NCBI RefSeq assembly: GCF_003050925.1
Contig: NZ_QAOV01000001.1
Location: forward strand, 62,001-126,000
Direction: 5' to 3'
DNA from: Pseudomonas sp. GV085
GTDB lineage: Bacteria > Pseudomonadota > Gammaproteobacteria > Pseudomonadales > Pseudomonadaceae
DNA length: 64,000 bases
A program made the translations under genes and the position numbers. Below, one piece after another: positions 16,122 through 24,609 of the stretch (the stretch's first letter is position 1; each line of letters begins with the position of its first letter). The notes beneath the pieces were generated by a model that had not been told where the DNA came from, did not search any database, and was given only the letters and a program-made list of their open reading frames with translations.

Positions 16122-18860
16122 ATGACTGATTTGTCTACATCCCCGGGTTCTGCACACGTTGCTGTCGCGACACTCGACGGGCGCTTCTTCCGCCCGCCGT
16201 TGCCCGACGGCCATGTGCTGCGTCCACGTTTGTGCGAGCGCCTGAGTGCCGGGCTCGGCGGCAGGCTGTTGCTGGTCAGCGCACCGGCAGGGTTCGGCAA
16301 GAGTTCGTTGGCGGTGGAGTTTTGCCAGGGGTTGCCGGCGCATTGGCAAAGTCTCTGGCTGGGGTTGAGCCCGCGAGACAGTGACCCGGGGCGTTTTCTC
16401 GAACGACTGCTGGAAGGTCTTCAGGACTATTTCCCGCATCTGGGCAGGCAATCGCTCGGGCTGTTGAAAATGCGCCAGCGCCATCAGCCGTTCGCGTTCG
16501 AAGAATGGCTGGACGGCCTGCTTGACGAACTGGCCGTGCACTTGTCTACAGCGACGCCATTACTGCTGGTGCTGGATGATTACCATCTGGCCCAAGGGCC
16601 GGTGCTGGACCGCTGCCTGCAGTTTTTCCTCAATCATCTTCCCGATGGCTTGCTGGTGATGGTCACCAGTCGCCAACGCCCCGACTGGCACCTGGCGCGG
16701 CTGCGGCTGTCACGGCAACTACTTGAGTTGCATGAACAGGATCTGCGCCTGACCCACGACGAAGCCTTGAGCCTGCTCGACCGGCACAGCAGCTCCTTGC
16801 GCGGTGAGGCACTGGAAAACCTGATCCAGCGCAGCGAAGGCTGGGTCGCGGGGTTGCGCTTCTGGCTGCTGGCCGCCTCGGAGGCAGGCACCGATGGCGC
16901 GCTGCCGCAAGCGTTGCACGGCGGGGAAGGGCTGATCCGCGATTATCTGCTCGAAGAAGTCATCGATTGCCTGCCTGCCGAGGTCCAGTCGTTCCTCTAC
17001 GACACGGCACCCCAGGAACGCTTTTGCAGCGAACTGTGCGACGCCGTTCGCGACGCCCATGACAGCGGGGAGATCCTGCGCTTCCTGCTTGCCCACCAGG
17101 TGTTCCTGGTGCCACTGGACGAGCATGGCCATTGGTATCGTTACCACCACCTGTTTTCCGATCTGTTGCGCACACGGCCTGCTTCCCAGTCGATGGTGCC
17201 GGCCGCCAGTCTGCACCTGCGTGCCTGCCGCTGGTTCAATGCCCAGGGACTGCTCGATGAGGCCGTGGAGCAGGCCTTGCGTGCCGGTCACCTGGACGTC
17301 GCGGCGAACCTGGTGCAGAACCTCTCCGAAGAGCAACTGCTGGCCGAGCAGAACGTCGGCATGTTGCTGCGCTGGAAAATGGACTTGCCTGACAGCTTGC
17401 TGATCAGCACGCCGCGACTGATTGTGCTCTATAGCTGGGCGCTGGGGATGGCTTGCCAACTGGATGCCGCCGAGGAGCTGGCCAGCCATTTGAGTCGCTT
17501 CCTGCCCGCTCCGTCGGCCACCGCCCAGAAGTCCATGCTGGCTCAATGGCTGGCGTTGAGTGGCATCATTGCCCGTGGGCGCGGCAACCGCGAACTGACG
17601 CTGCGGTACTGCCGCGAAGCGTTGGAAAGTCTTCCGTGCAAGCGTTACGGCCAGCGCCTGATGTGCCTCTCGACCCTGTCCAACCTGGCCATTGCCGACG
17701 GTGATTTGTGGCGGGCGCGGGGGCTGAACCGCGAATCGCTGGAGCTGGCGCAACGGGTCGGCAACCCGTTGTTCGAAGCGCTGGCGCACTACGACCGCGC
17801 TCGGGTGCTGCAAGCGCGCGGAGAAATCTGTCGGGCGCTGGAGGAGGTCCGTCAGGGGATGCAACGCCTGCAGAGCTTGTCTGCGCAGCGGCTGTATGCA
17901 GTTCGAGCCCGGCTGACCTTGTATGAAGGCTTTCTGCTGGCCCTGCGCATGCAGCCGCAGGCGGCGCGGCTGCGATTGCAGATCGGTTTGAGCGAGGCGC
18001 GAGCCTGTCGTGACATCAGCGTACTGATCGGCCATTGTGTGATTGCCAGGCTGGAAGGCAGCAGCGGCGAGTTCGCCAAAGCCTTTGCCGAACTGGCCGA
18101 AGCCGAACGGCTGATGCACATCTGGGATGTGCCACCGATCTACTACCTGGCCATGATCACCCTGGTCAAATGTGAACTCTGGCTGGCCCAGGGGCGCATC
18201 GATCTGGCCGAAGCCTGGCTGTCGCGCCTGGGGCAGACCTATAACGGCGAAAACGGGGCGGCACCACCGGAATTCCATCCGCAATTGCCGCTGCATATCG
18301 AATTGCAACAAGCCTTGCTCGACGTCATCCAGGGCCAACCGATGCTGGCCGAAGGGCGTTTGAATGCACTGCTTGAACATGGCCAGCAAAGCGGTCGGCA
18401 GCTGCTCAGTGTCATGGCGTTGACCCAGAAAGTGGCATTATTGCTGGGTAGCGGGCGGGAGCCGGAAGCACGCAAGGCACTGGCTCAGGCGCTGGATGCC
18501 GCTGGCGGAGGAGTGTTGCAACCCTTTGAGGGCCTGCTGGCCGAGCACCCGGACTGGCTGCGTGGACAGCTTCAAAGCTGTCCGCCAACCCCCGTTTCCC
18601 TGAACCTCAGTGAAAAACTGCCGGCATTGGCAGCCCGTCCCGGACTGGAGTCCTGCGCGGCCGCGGAGCAGCTCAGCACGCGGGAAATGGCGGTTCTGCG
18701 ATTGATCGCCCAGGGCTGTTCGAACCAGGAAATCAGCGATCAGCTGTTTATCTCCCTGCACACGGTCAAGACCCACGCCAGCCACATCAACAGCAAGCTT
18801 GGGGTCGAGCGGCGTACACAGGCGGTGGCGCGGGCCAAGGAGCTGGGGGTTTTGGGTTAA
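16122..18860 (+). CDS. MalT-like LuxR-family transcriptional activator (STAND/LAL type)
   Basis: The 912-aa protein has an N-terminal P-loop NTPase: Walker A APAGFGKSS at residues 54-62 and Walker B LLLVLDDYH with Asp152-Asp153. A long helical TPR-like middle region (about 330-820) follows, then a C-terminal LuxR helix-turn-helix starting at residue 851 (LSTREMAVLRLIAQG...HTVKTHASHINSKLGV). Such proteins bind ATP and an inducer, multimerise and activate nearby promoters. The position downstream of the acyl-CoA ligase and DUF1302/1329 genes makes these the likely targets; the inducer is unknown. An acyl-CoA or alcohol-derived signal would be a guess. Confidence 0.92.
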   Translation: MTDLSTSPGSAHVAVATLDGRFFRPPLPDGHVLRPRLCERLSAGLGGRLLLVSAPAGFGKSSLAVEFCQGLPAHWQSLWLGLSPRDSDPGRFLERLLEGLQDYFPHLGRQSLGLLKMRQRHQPFAFEEWLDGLLDELAVHLSTATPLLLVLDDYHLAQGPVLDRCLQFFLNHLPDGLLVMVTSRQRPDWHLARLRLSRQLLELHEQDLRLTHDEALSLLDRHSSSLRGEALENLIQRSEGWVAGLRFWLLAASEAGTDGALPQALHGGEGLIRDYLLEEVIDCLPAEVQSFLYDTAPQERFCSELCDAVRDAHDSGEILRFLLAHQVFLVPLDEHGHWYRYHHLFSDLLRTRPASQSMVPAASLHLRACRWFNAQGLLDEAVEQALRAGHLDVAANLVQNLSEEQLLAEQNVGMLLRWKMDLPDSLLISTPRLIVLYSWALGMACQLDAAEELASHLSRFLPAPSATAQKSMLAQWLALSGIIARGRGNRELTLRYCREALESLPCKRYGQRLMCLSTLSNLAIADGDLWRARGLNRESLELAQRVGNPLFEALAHYDRARVLQARGEICRALEEVRQGMQRLQSLSAQRLYAVRARLTLYEGFLLALRMQPQAARLRLQIGLSEARACRDISVLIGHCVIARLEGSSGEFAKAFAELAEAERLMHIWDVPPIYYLAMITLVKCELWLAQGRIDLAEAWLSRLGQTYNGENGAAPPEFHPQLPLHIELQQALLDVIQGQPMLAEGRLNALLEHGQQSGRQLLSVMALTQKVALLLGSGREPEARKALAQALDAAGGGVLQPFEGLLAEHPDWLRGQLQSCPPTPVSLNLSEKLPALAARPGLESCAAAEQLSTREMAVLRLIAQGCSNQEISDQLFISLHTVKTHASHINSKLGVERRTQAVARAKELGVLG

Positions 18861-18946
18861 GGATTCTTCACGATACCCATCGTGGCCATTGGCTGGATAC
18901 TCAAGTGTGCGAAAATCCCTCGTCCCCGTTTATCGAGCAGGCCCTG

Positions 18947-19588
18947 ATGTCCCAGCAACCCACCCTCATCCGCGAAACCTTCCCCGTCGGCCCTTTGCAG
19001 TGCAACTGCACGATCATCGGCGATCCGGTGACGAAAAAGGCCATCGTTGTCGATCCGGGTGGCAATCATGAACTGATCCTGGCGCGTCTCGATGCCTTGG
19101 GGCTGAAAGTGGTCAGCATCATTCACACCCACGCCCACCTCGATCATTTCCTGGCTTCCGGTCAACTCAAGGAGAAAACCGGCGCGACCCTGCATCTGCA
19201 CAAGGAAGACCAGTTTCTGTGGGACAACCTGGAAATGCAGTGCCAGATGTTCGGCGTTCCTTATACCCCGGTGCCGTCTCCGGACCGCTGGCTGGCCGAT
19301 GATGAAGAACTGGCTTGCGGATGTGGCGTGGCGCTGCACACGCCAGGTCATACGCCGGGCTCCATGAGCTTCTGGTTTTCCGAGGCCAAGCTGCTGATTG
19401 CCGGTGATACGCTGTTTCGTCGCGGCGTCGGGCGAACGGATTTGTGGGGTGGCGACCAGGCGACCATCGTGCGCTCGATCAAGCAGCGGCTGTACACCCT
19501 CGACGAAGAAGCGACCGTGGTGACCGGACATGGTCCGGACACCCGTCTGGGCGACGAAATGCGCGAGAACCCCTTTGTTCGGGGCTGA
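18947..19588 (+). CDS. MBL-fold metallohydrolase (glyoxalase II-like)
   Basis: The 213-aa protein carries the metallo-beta-lactamase metal motif THAHLDH, with His62, His64, Asp66 and His67. Further ligands lie in TPGHTPGS, in AGDTLF and near the end in VTGHGPDT. The compact family without an extra C-terminal domain usually hydrolyses thioesters such as S-lactoylglutathione, but other substrates cannot be excluded. The ATG at 18947 (MSQQPTLIRETF) is the family-like start, with AGG a few bases upstream; an earlier GTG at 18905 adds a non-conserved tail. Confidence 0.9.
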   Translation: MSQQPTLIRETFPVGPLQCNCTIIGDPVTKKAIVVDPGGNHELILARLDALGLKVVSIIHTHAHLDHFLASGQLKEKTGATLHLHKEDQFLWDNLEMQCQMFGVPYTPVPSPDRWLADDEELACGCGVALHTPGHTPGSMSFWFSEAKLLIAGDTLFRRGVGRTDLWGGDQATIVRSIKQRLYTLDEEATVVTGHGPDTRLGDEMRENPFVRG

Positions 19589-19691
19589 TTTGTAACATTC
19601 GGAATTTTTACCCGTTAACATGATCCAACGCCCGCAAAGACTGATGCCTTGGTCCGTTGCACCACAGAATGCAAAAAAGTAGGAGCTTTAC

Positions 19692-20432
19692 ATGTTCACC
19701 ACGCGTCGTTTGATTATTCTCGCTACGGCTGTGGCCGTTTTGTCCGGTTGTGCCTCGCCTAACCCATACGGCGGTCAGGGCCAAGCCCAGGGTCAGACGG
19801 ATAGCGGCTCCGAAGGCATGAGCAAGACCGCGAAATACGGTGGCCTAGGCGCTCTGGCCGGTGCGCTGGCCGGTGCTGCCATCAACCACGATAACCGTGG
19901 CAAGGGCGCCCTGATCGGTGCTGCGGTGGTCGGTGCTTCTGCCGCCGGCTACGGCTACTACGCCGATCAACAAGAGAAAAAGCTGCGCGCCAGCATGGCC
20001 AACACCGGTGTTGAAGTGCAGCGCCAGGGCGACCAGATCAAACTGATCATGCCGGGCAACATCACGTTCGCGACCGATTCGGCGAATATTGCCTCAGGTT
20101 TCTATCAGCCGCTGAACAACCTGGCGGGCTCGCTGAAAGAGTTCAACCAGAACCAGATCGAGATCGTCGGCTATACCGACAGCACCGGCAGTCGCCAGCA
20201 CAACATGGACCTGTCCCAGCGTCGCGCCCAAAGCGTGGCAACCTACCTGACCTCGCAAGGTGTCAGCGGTGCCAACCTGAGCGCCCGTGGCGCCGGCCCG
20301 GATAGCCCGGTTGCCAGCAACGCCGACGTCAATGGCCGTGCGCAGAACCGCCGTGTAGAGGTCAACCTCAAGGCGATTCCTGGCCAGCAGTATGGTGCTC
20401 AGCAGCAAGGTCAGGTTCAGCAGTATCCTTGA
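19692..20432 (+). CDS. OmpA-family lipoprotein with glycine zipper (YiaD-like)
   Basis: The 246-aa protein has a lipoprotein signal ending VLSGC, then a Gly/Gln-rich linker and a glycine-zipper segment (GGLGALAGALAGAAI...GALIGAAVVGASAAGYGYY, about residues 50-85). The OmpA C-terminal domain (about 110-230) contains the peptidoglycan-binding block NLSARGAGPDSPVASN...GRAQNRRVEV. It is expected at the outer membrane, tethering it to the cell wall. The C-terminus is Gln-rich. A GGAG ribosome site precedes the ATG. Confidence 0.93.
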   Translation: MFTTRRLIILATAVAVLSGCASPNPYGGQGQAQGQTDSGSEGMSKTAKYGGLGALAGALAGAAINHDNRGKGALIGAAVVGASAAGYGYYADQQEKKLRASMANTGVEVQRQGDQIKLIMPGNITFATDSANIASGFYQPLNNLAGSLKEFNQNQIEIVGYTDSTGSRQHNMDLSQRRAQSVATYLTSQGVSGANLSARGAGPDSPVASNADVNGRAQNRRVEVNLKAIPGQQYGAQQQGQVQQYP

Positions 20433-20455
20433 TCGTCTGATTGAACCCCAGGCGT

Positions 20456-20498
20456 AAAAAGGCCCGCCCGATTCTAAACAGATCAAGCGGGCTTTTTT
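20456..20498 (+). terminator. Rho-independent terminator of the OmpA-like gene
   Basis: AAAAAGGCCCGC (20456-20467) pairs with GCGGGCTTTTTT (20487-20498) around a 19-nt loop, ending in a T run. Confidence 0.8.
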
Positions 20499-20516
20499 GT
20501 ATCGTCAGTTCTGGCC

Positions 20517-20612
20517 CCTTCGCGGGCAAGCCCGCTCCCACAAGGATCGATGCCGTACACAAAATCTGTATTCAAAGCATGACCCTGTAGGAGCGGGCTT
20601 GCCCGCGAAGAG
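20517..20612. repeat. REP pair, GCGGGCAAGCCCGC type
   Basis: Inverted REP cores (CGCGGGCAAGCCCGCTCCCA near 20521 and GGAGCGGGCTTGCCCGCG near 20590-20607) enclose a 45-bp spacer. The core word differs from the GCGAGC type elsewhere in the window. Confidence 0.88.
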
Positions 20613-20646
20613 GCCAGTGTGGGCACCAGAGATACAGGATCAGAAA

Positions 20647-20686
20647 TAAAAAAAGCCCCCGGACAATCACTTGTCCGGGGGCTTTT
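20647..20686 (-). terminator. Rho-independent terminator of zapG
   Basis: A perfect 16-bp stem, AAAAGCCCCCGGACAA (20651-20666) and TTGTCCGGGGGCTTTT (20671-20686), has a 4-nt loop. A T run follows on the minus strand, 15 bp after the zapG stop. Confidence 0.93.
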
Positions 20687-20700
20687 GCCTGCGGGCCCGC

Positions 20701-21135
20701 TTACTTCTTCAGGCCATAATGCTCATCGAGCATGCCCGGCGAGTTCGGGGCTTTCGGTGCGTAGTCGCGTGGCGGTTCCTGATTGCGTGGCGGCGTCAGG
20801 CGTTCCCGTGGAGCCTGCGCTGCATCGGCATGCAGGGAGGCCAGCAGGCGTTGGCGAGTCTGTTCGTCCAGGGCCAGGCGGTTGGCACCCTCGGCGAGAT
20901 GGTCCTGCACTTCCTGATAGCTCTGAGTCAGCTTCTTGACCAGTGTCGCTGTGCTGTTGAAGTGGGTCACCACCTCGTTCTGATAACTGTCGAAACGTTC
21001 CTGAATATCGTCCAGCTGACGCTGCGTGCGGTTAGGCGCGGCATTCGGCGCAAGGCGAGCGATCAGAAACCCAATGGCGACACCCACAACCAGGGCAAGA
21101 GTCGGTAACAACCAAACTAAGAGCGAGTGTTCCAC
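20701..21135 (-). CDS. zapG: YhcB/ZapG (DUF1043) cell-envelope division protein
   Basis: The 144-aa protein has one N-terminal membrane helix (LLVWLLPTLALVVGVAIGFLIARL). A cytoplasmic coiled-coil region follows (RQLDDIQERFDSYQNEVVTHF...), then a Pro-rich disordered tail ending DEHYGLKK. This is the DUF1043/YhcB layout; in E. coli the protein (ZapG) links cell division with envelope synthesis. The gene is monocistronic, with a strong terminator, and divergent from the alpha/beta hydrolase gene. Confidence 0.88.
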   Translation of the reverse strand: MEHSLLVWLLPTLALVVGVAIGFLIARLAPNAAPNRTQRQLDDIQERFDSYQNEVVTHFNSTATLVKKLTQSYQEVQDHLAEGANRLALDEQTRQRLLASLHADAAQAPRERLTPPRNQEPPRDYAPKAPNSPGMLDEHYGLKK

Positions 21136-21279
21136 GAGTCCTTCCTCTATAAACGGCTTTGCTTTACGTTAACGGCTCGAACCTGCGCTGTATACCGCGA
21201 TTCACTCGCGATAGACAGCCACAGACAATTTGCTAGACGAGTCGACCTTATTCGAGGTCACGGAGTTCCTTCCTTGCTT

Positions 21280-21909
21280 ATGCGTGAAACCCCTGTATTG
21301 ATTGACGGCCCGGTCGGGCAACTGGAAGCCCTGTATCTTGATAATGAAGATCCGCGCGGCCTGGCGCTGATCTGCCATCCAAACCCGGTGCAGGGCGGCA
21401 CCATGCTCAACAAAGTGGTCTCGACCCTGCAGCGCACCGCGCGTGATGCCGGTTTGATCACCCTGCGTTTCAACTATCGTGGTGTCGGTGCCAGCGAAGG
21501 CACCCACGACATGGGCACCGGTGAAGTCGATGATGCCCAGGCTGTCGCCGAATGGTTTCGCGCCAGACACCCGGCATTGCCGCTGACCCTGTTCGGTTTC
21601 TCCTTCGGCGGTTTTGTTGCCGCAAGTCTCGGCGGACGCCTCGAGGCCAGGGGCGAGCAGCTCAAGCACCTGTTCATGGTTGCGCCGGCAGTCATGCGCC
21701 TCGGCGACCAGGATCAACTGCCACAGCACGGCGAACTGACCCTGATTCAACCGGAAACCGACGAAGTGATCGATCCACAAGTCGTTTACCAATGGTCCGA
21801 CAAGCTCGAACGTCCCCATGAGCTGCTGAAAGTGGCAGAATGCGGACACTTTTTTCATGGCAAGCTGACCGATCTCAAGGATCTGATCCTGCCGCGTCTC
21901 TCGAATTGA
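21280..21909 (+). CDS. Alpha/beta hydrolase
   Basis: The 209-aa protein shows an alpha/beta-hydrolase core: CHPNPVQGGTMLNKVV near the oxyanion region, FNYRGVGASEG, the nucleophile elbow GFSFGGF and a C-terminal catalytic His in ECGHFFHG. The substrate is unknown; close relatives are annotated as esterase/CAB-type hydrolases. The start is uncertain: the ATG at 21280 is reported, but GGAG at 21262-21265 is better placed for the TTG at 21274, which would add two residues. It ends 24 bp before trpS and is probably cotranscribed with it. Confidence 0.85.
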   Translation: MRETPVLIDGPVGQLEALYLDNEDPRGLALICHPNPVQGGTMLNKVVSTLQRTARDAGLITLRFNYRGVGASEGTHDMGTGEVDDAQAVAEWFRARHPALPLTLFGFSFGGFVAASLGGRLEARGEQLKHLFMVAPAVMRLGDQDQLPQHGELTLIQPETDEVIDPQVVYQWSDKLERPHELLKVAECGHFFHGKLTDLKDLILPRLSN

Positions 21910-21933
21910 TTGCAGTCTGACAAGCGATTACCC

Positions 21934-23289
21934 ATGACGACTCGTACCCGTATCCTCACCGGCATCACCACCACCGGCACGCCGCACCTGGGCAACTATG
22001 CTGGCGCCATCCGCCCGGCGATCGTCGCCAGCCGTGACAGCAATGCCGATTCGTTCTACTTCCTGGCCGACTATCACGCCCTGATCAAGTGCGATGACCC
22101 GCTGCGCATCCAGCGCTCGCGTCTGGAAATCGCCGCGACCTGGCTGGCCGGTGGCCTGGATGTCGACCGCGTGACCTTCTACCGTCAGTCCGACATCCCG
22201 GAAATCCCCGAACTGACCTGGCTGCTGACTTGCGTTGCGGCCAAGGGCTTGCTCAATCGCGCCCACGCCTACAAGGCTTCGGTGGACAAGAACGTCGAGA
22301 CCGGCGAAGACCCGGATGCCGGTATCACCATGGGCCTGTACAGCTACCCGGTGCTGATGGCCGCGGACATCCTGATGTTCAACGCGCACAAGGTGCCGGT
22401 CGGTCGTGACCAGATCCAGCACGTGGAAATGGCGCGGGACATCGGTCAGCGCTTCAACCACCTGTTTGGCCAGGGCAAAGAGTTCTTCACCATGCCCGAG
22501 GCGTTGATCGAAGAGAGCGTCGCCACGTTGCCGGGCCTGGATGGCCGCAAGATGTCGAAGAGCTACGACAACACCATTCCGCTGTTCTCAAGCGCCAAAG
22601 AAATGAAGGACGCGATTTCACGGATCGTCACCGACTCCCGCGCGCCGGGCGAAGCCAAGGATCCGGACAATTCGCACCTGTTCACTCTGTTTCAAGCGTT
22701 CGCCACCCCGGCGCAGTCCGATGAGTTCCGCAGCGAACTGTTGCAGGGTCTGGGTTGGGGCGAGGCGAAGAATCGTCTGTTCCAGCTACTGGACAACGAA
22801 TTGGGCGAGTCCCGCGAGCGTTATAACCTGTTGATCGAGCGCCCGGCGGATCTGGAAGACATCCTGCAACACGGCGCGAAAAAGGCCCGTGCGGTAGCGA
22901 CACCCTTCCTCAACGAACTGCGTGAAGCGGTGGGCCTGCGCTCCTTCGTTGCTCAGACGCAAGTGGCGGCAACCACCAGGAAGAAAGCTGCAAAAGCTGC
23001 ACGTTTTGTCAGCTTCCGCGAAGACGACGGCAGTTTTCGCTTCCGTCTGCTGGCCGCCGATGGCGAGCAACTGCTGCTATCGCGCAACTTCGCCGACGGC
23101 AAGACCGCAGGTCAAGTGACCAAGCAGTTGCAATCAGGTCAGGCATTGGACGTGCGCAGTGAAGCGCTGAGCTTCAGTGTATGGCTGGAAGGCGAGTGCG
23201 TAGCCGACAGCCCGACCTTCGCCGACAGCACCGCACGCGACGCGGCCATCGAGGCCTTGCGCATTGCCCTGACACCGATTCAGGAATAA
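21934..23289 (+). CDS. trpS: Tryptophanyl-tRNA synthetase with C-terminal extension
   Basis: The class I synthetase charges tRNA-Trp. The HIGH-type motif appears as [10 protein letters not shown] near residue 20 and KMSKS as [10 protein letters not shown] near residue 209. At 451 aa it is over 100 residues longer than the usual bacterial enzyme (about 330). The extra C-terminal part, after an Ala/Lys-rich linker ([12 protein letters not shown]), reads like a small beta-rich domain, [23 protein letters not shown], similar to YegP/DUF1508-type repeats. I recall the long form as normal in pseudomonads. The ATG at 21934 gives the conserved start [10 protein letters not shown]. Confidence 0.95.
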   Translation: MTTRTRILTGITTTGTPHLGNYAGAIRPAIVASRDSNADSFYFLADYHALIKCDDPLRIQRSRLEIAATWLAGGLDVDRVTFYRQSDIPEIPELTWLLTCVAAKGLLNRAHAYKASVDKNVETGEDPDAGITMGLYSYPVLMAADILMFNAHKVPVGRDQIQHVEMARDIGQRFNHLFGQGKEFFTMPEALIEESVATLPGLDGRKMSKSYDNTIPLFSSAKEMKDAISRIVTDSRAPGEAKDPDNSHLFTLFQAFATPAQSDEFRSELLQGLGWGEAKNRLFQLLDNELGESRERYNLLIERPADLEDILQHGAKKARAVATPFLNELREAVGLRSFVAQTQVAATTRKKAAKAARFVSFREDDGSFRFRLLAADGEQLLLSRNFADGKTAGQVTKQLQSGQALDVRSEALSFSVWLEGECVADSPTFADSTARDAAIEALRIALTPIQE

Positions 23290-23329
23290 TCAACGGCTCG
23301 GCCCGACCAAGGGCCGATTGCCATTCCTC

Positions 23330-23360
23330 CGGGCCGTCGCTACAGTGTCGGCCCGTTTTT
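23330..23360 (+). terminator. Rho-independent terminator of trpS
   Basis: CGGGCCG (23330-23336) and CGGCCCG (23349-23355) form a 7-bp stem followed by TTTTTGTT. It lies between trpS and zapE. Confidence 0.75.
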
Positions 23361-23379
23361 GTTGCCTTGCTAACGAATT

Positions 23380-24474
23380 ATGACGCCCCTAGAACGATAT
23401 CAAGCTGATCTGAAACGCCCGGAATTCTTCCATGATGCCGCACAGGAAACCGCCGTGCGTCATTTGCAGCGCCTGTACGACGACCTGGTCGCGGCCGAGC
23501 AAAACAAACCGAGCCTGCTGGGCAAGTTGTTTGGCAAGAAGGATCAGACCCCGGTCAAGGGCCTGTATTTCTGGGGCGGCGTAGGTCGCGGCAAGACTTA
23601 CCTGGTGGATACCTTCTTCGAAGCGCTGCCCTTCAAGGAAAAGACCCGTACGCACTTCCACCGCTTCATGAAGCGCGTGCACGAAGAGATGAAAACCCTG
23701 GGCGGCGAGAAAAACCCGCTGACCATCATTGCCAAGCGCTTCGCCACCGAAGCCCGGGTCATCTGCTTCGATGAGTTCTTCGTTTCCGACATCACCGACG
23801 CCATGATCCTTGGCACCCTGATGGAAGAACTGTTCAAGAACGGCGTGACCCTGGTCGCGACTTCGAACATCGTGCCGGACGGCCTGTACAAGGACGGCCT
23901 GCAGCGCGCGCGCTTCTTGCCGGCCATTGCGCTGATCAAGCAGAACACCGAGATCGTCAACGTCGACAGCGGCGTCGACTATCGACTGCGTCACCTGGAA
24001 CAAGCCGAGCTGTTCCACTATCCGCTCGACGAAGCCGCCAACGAAAGCCTGCGCAAGAGCTTCCGTGCGCTGACACCGGAATGCACGGCAGCGGTCGAAA
24101 ATGACGTGCTGATGATCGAAAATCGTGAAATTCGCGCCCTGCGCACCTGCGATGACGTGGCCTGGTTCAACTTCCGCGAACTGTGCGACGGCCCGCGCAG
24201 CCAGAACGACTACATCGAGCTGGGCAAGATCTTCCACGCTGTGTTGCTCAGCGATGTCGAGCAGATGAGCGTCACCACCGACGACATCGCCCGACGCTTC
24301 ATCAACATGGTCGACGAGTTCTACGACCGTAACGTGAAGCTGATCATTTCCGCCGAAGTCGAGCTCAAGGATCTGTACACCGGCGGTCGCCTGAACTTCG
24401 AATTCCAGCGAACCCTGAGTCGTCTGCTGGAAATGCAATCCCACGAATTCCTCGCCCGGGCGCACAAGCCGTAG
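23380..24474 (+). CDS. zapE: Cell division protein ZapE (AFG1-like ATPase)
   Basis: The 364-aa protein begins MTPLERYQADLKRPEFFHD and has Walker A GGVGRGKT at residues 66-73 and Walker B VICFDEFFV. It lacks the protease domain of full AAA+ proteases, as expected for the AFG1/ZapE family. In E. coli, ZapE acts at constricting division rings during stress and anaerobic growth. It lies in its own unit between two terminators. Confidence 0.94.
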   Translation: MTPLERYQADLKRPEFFHDAAQETAVRHLQRLYDDLVAAEQNKPSLLGKLFGKKDQTPVKGLYFWGGVGRGKTYLVDTFFEALPFKEKTRTHFHRFMKRVHEEMKTLGGEKNPLTIIAKRFATEARVICFDEFFVSDITDAMILGTLMEELFKNGVTLVATSNIVPDGLYKDGLQRARFLPAIALIKQNTEIVNVDSGVDYRLRHLEQAELFHYPLDEAANESLRKSFRALTPECTAAVENDVLMIENREIRALRTCDDVAWFNFRELCDGPRSQNDYIELGKIFHAVLLSDVEQMSVTTDDIARRFINMVDEFYDRNVKLIISAEVELKDLYTGGRLNFEFQRTLSRLLEMQSHEFLARAHKP

Positions 24475-24490
24475 GACGATTCGGAAAATA

Positions 24491-24520
24491 AAAAAAGGCC
24501 TGCGCATGCAGGCCTTTTTT
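24491..24520. terminator. Bidirectional terminator between zapE and the GlxA-type gene
   Basis: AAAAAAGGCCTGC and GCAGGCCTTTTTT form a 13-bp stem around GCAT, with T runs on both strands. It serves two convergent genes. Confidence 0.92.
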
Positions 24521-24529
24521 GTGCGCCGA

Positions 24530-24609
24530 AGATCAAAAGATCGCAGGCTTCGCCAGCTCCTACAGGTACACACCATTCTGTAGGCGCTGCCGTAGGCTGC
24601 GATCTTTTA
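24530..24609. repeat. Inverted pair of the GATCGCAG...AGCTCCTACAG repeat family
   Basis: AAAGATCGCAGGCTTCGCCA continues into GCTCCTACAG, and the inverse copy TGTAGGCGCTGCCGTAGGC ends in GATCTTTT. The pair lies between zapE and the regulator gene and touches the regulator's stop codon. The copies are diverged from the consensus seen at 58.7 kb. Confidence 0.8.
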
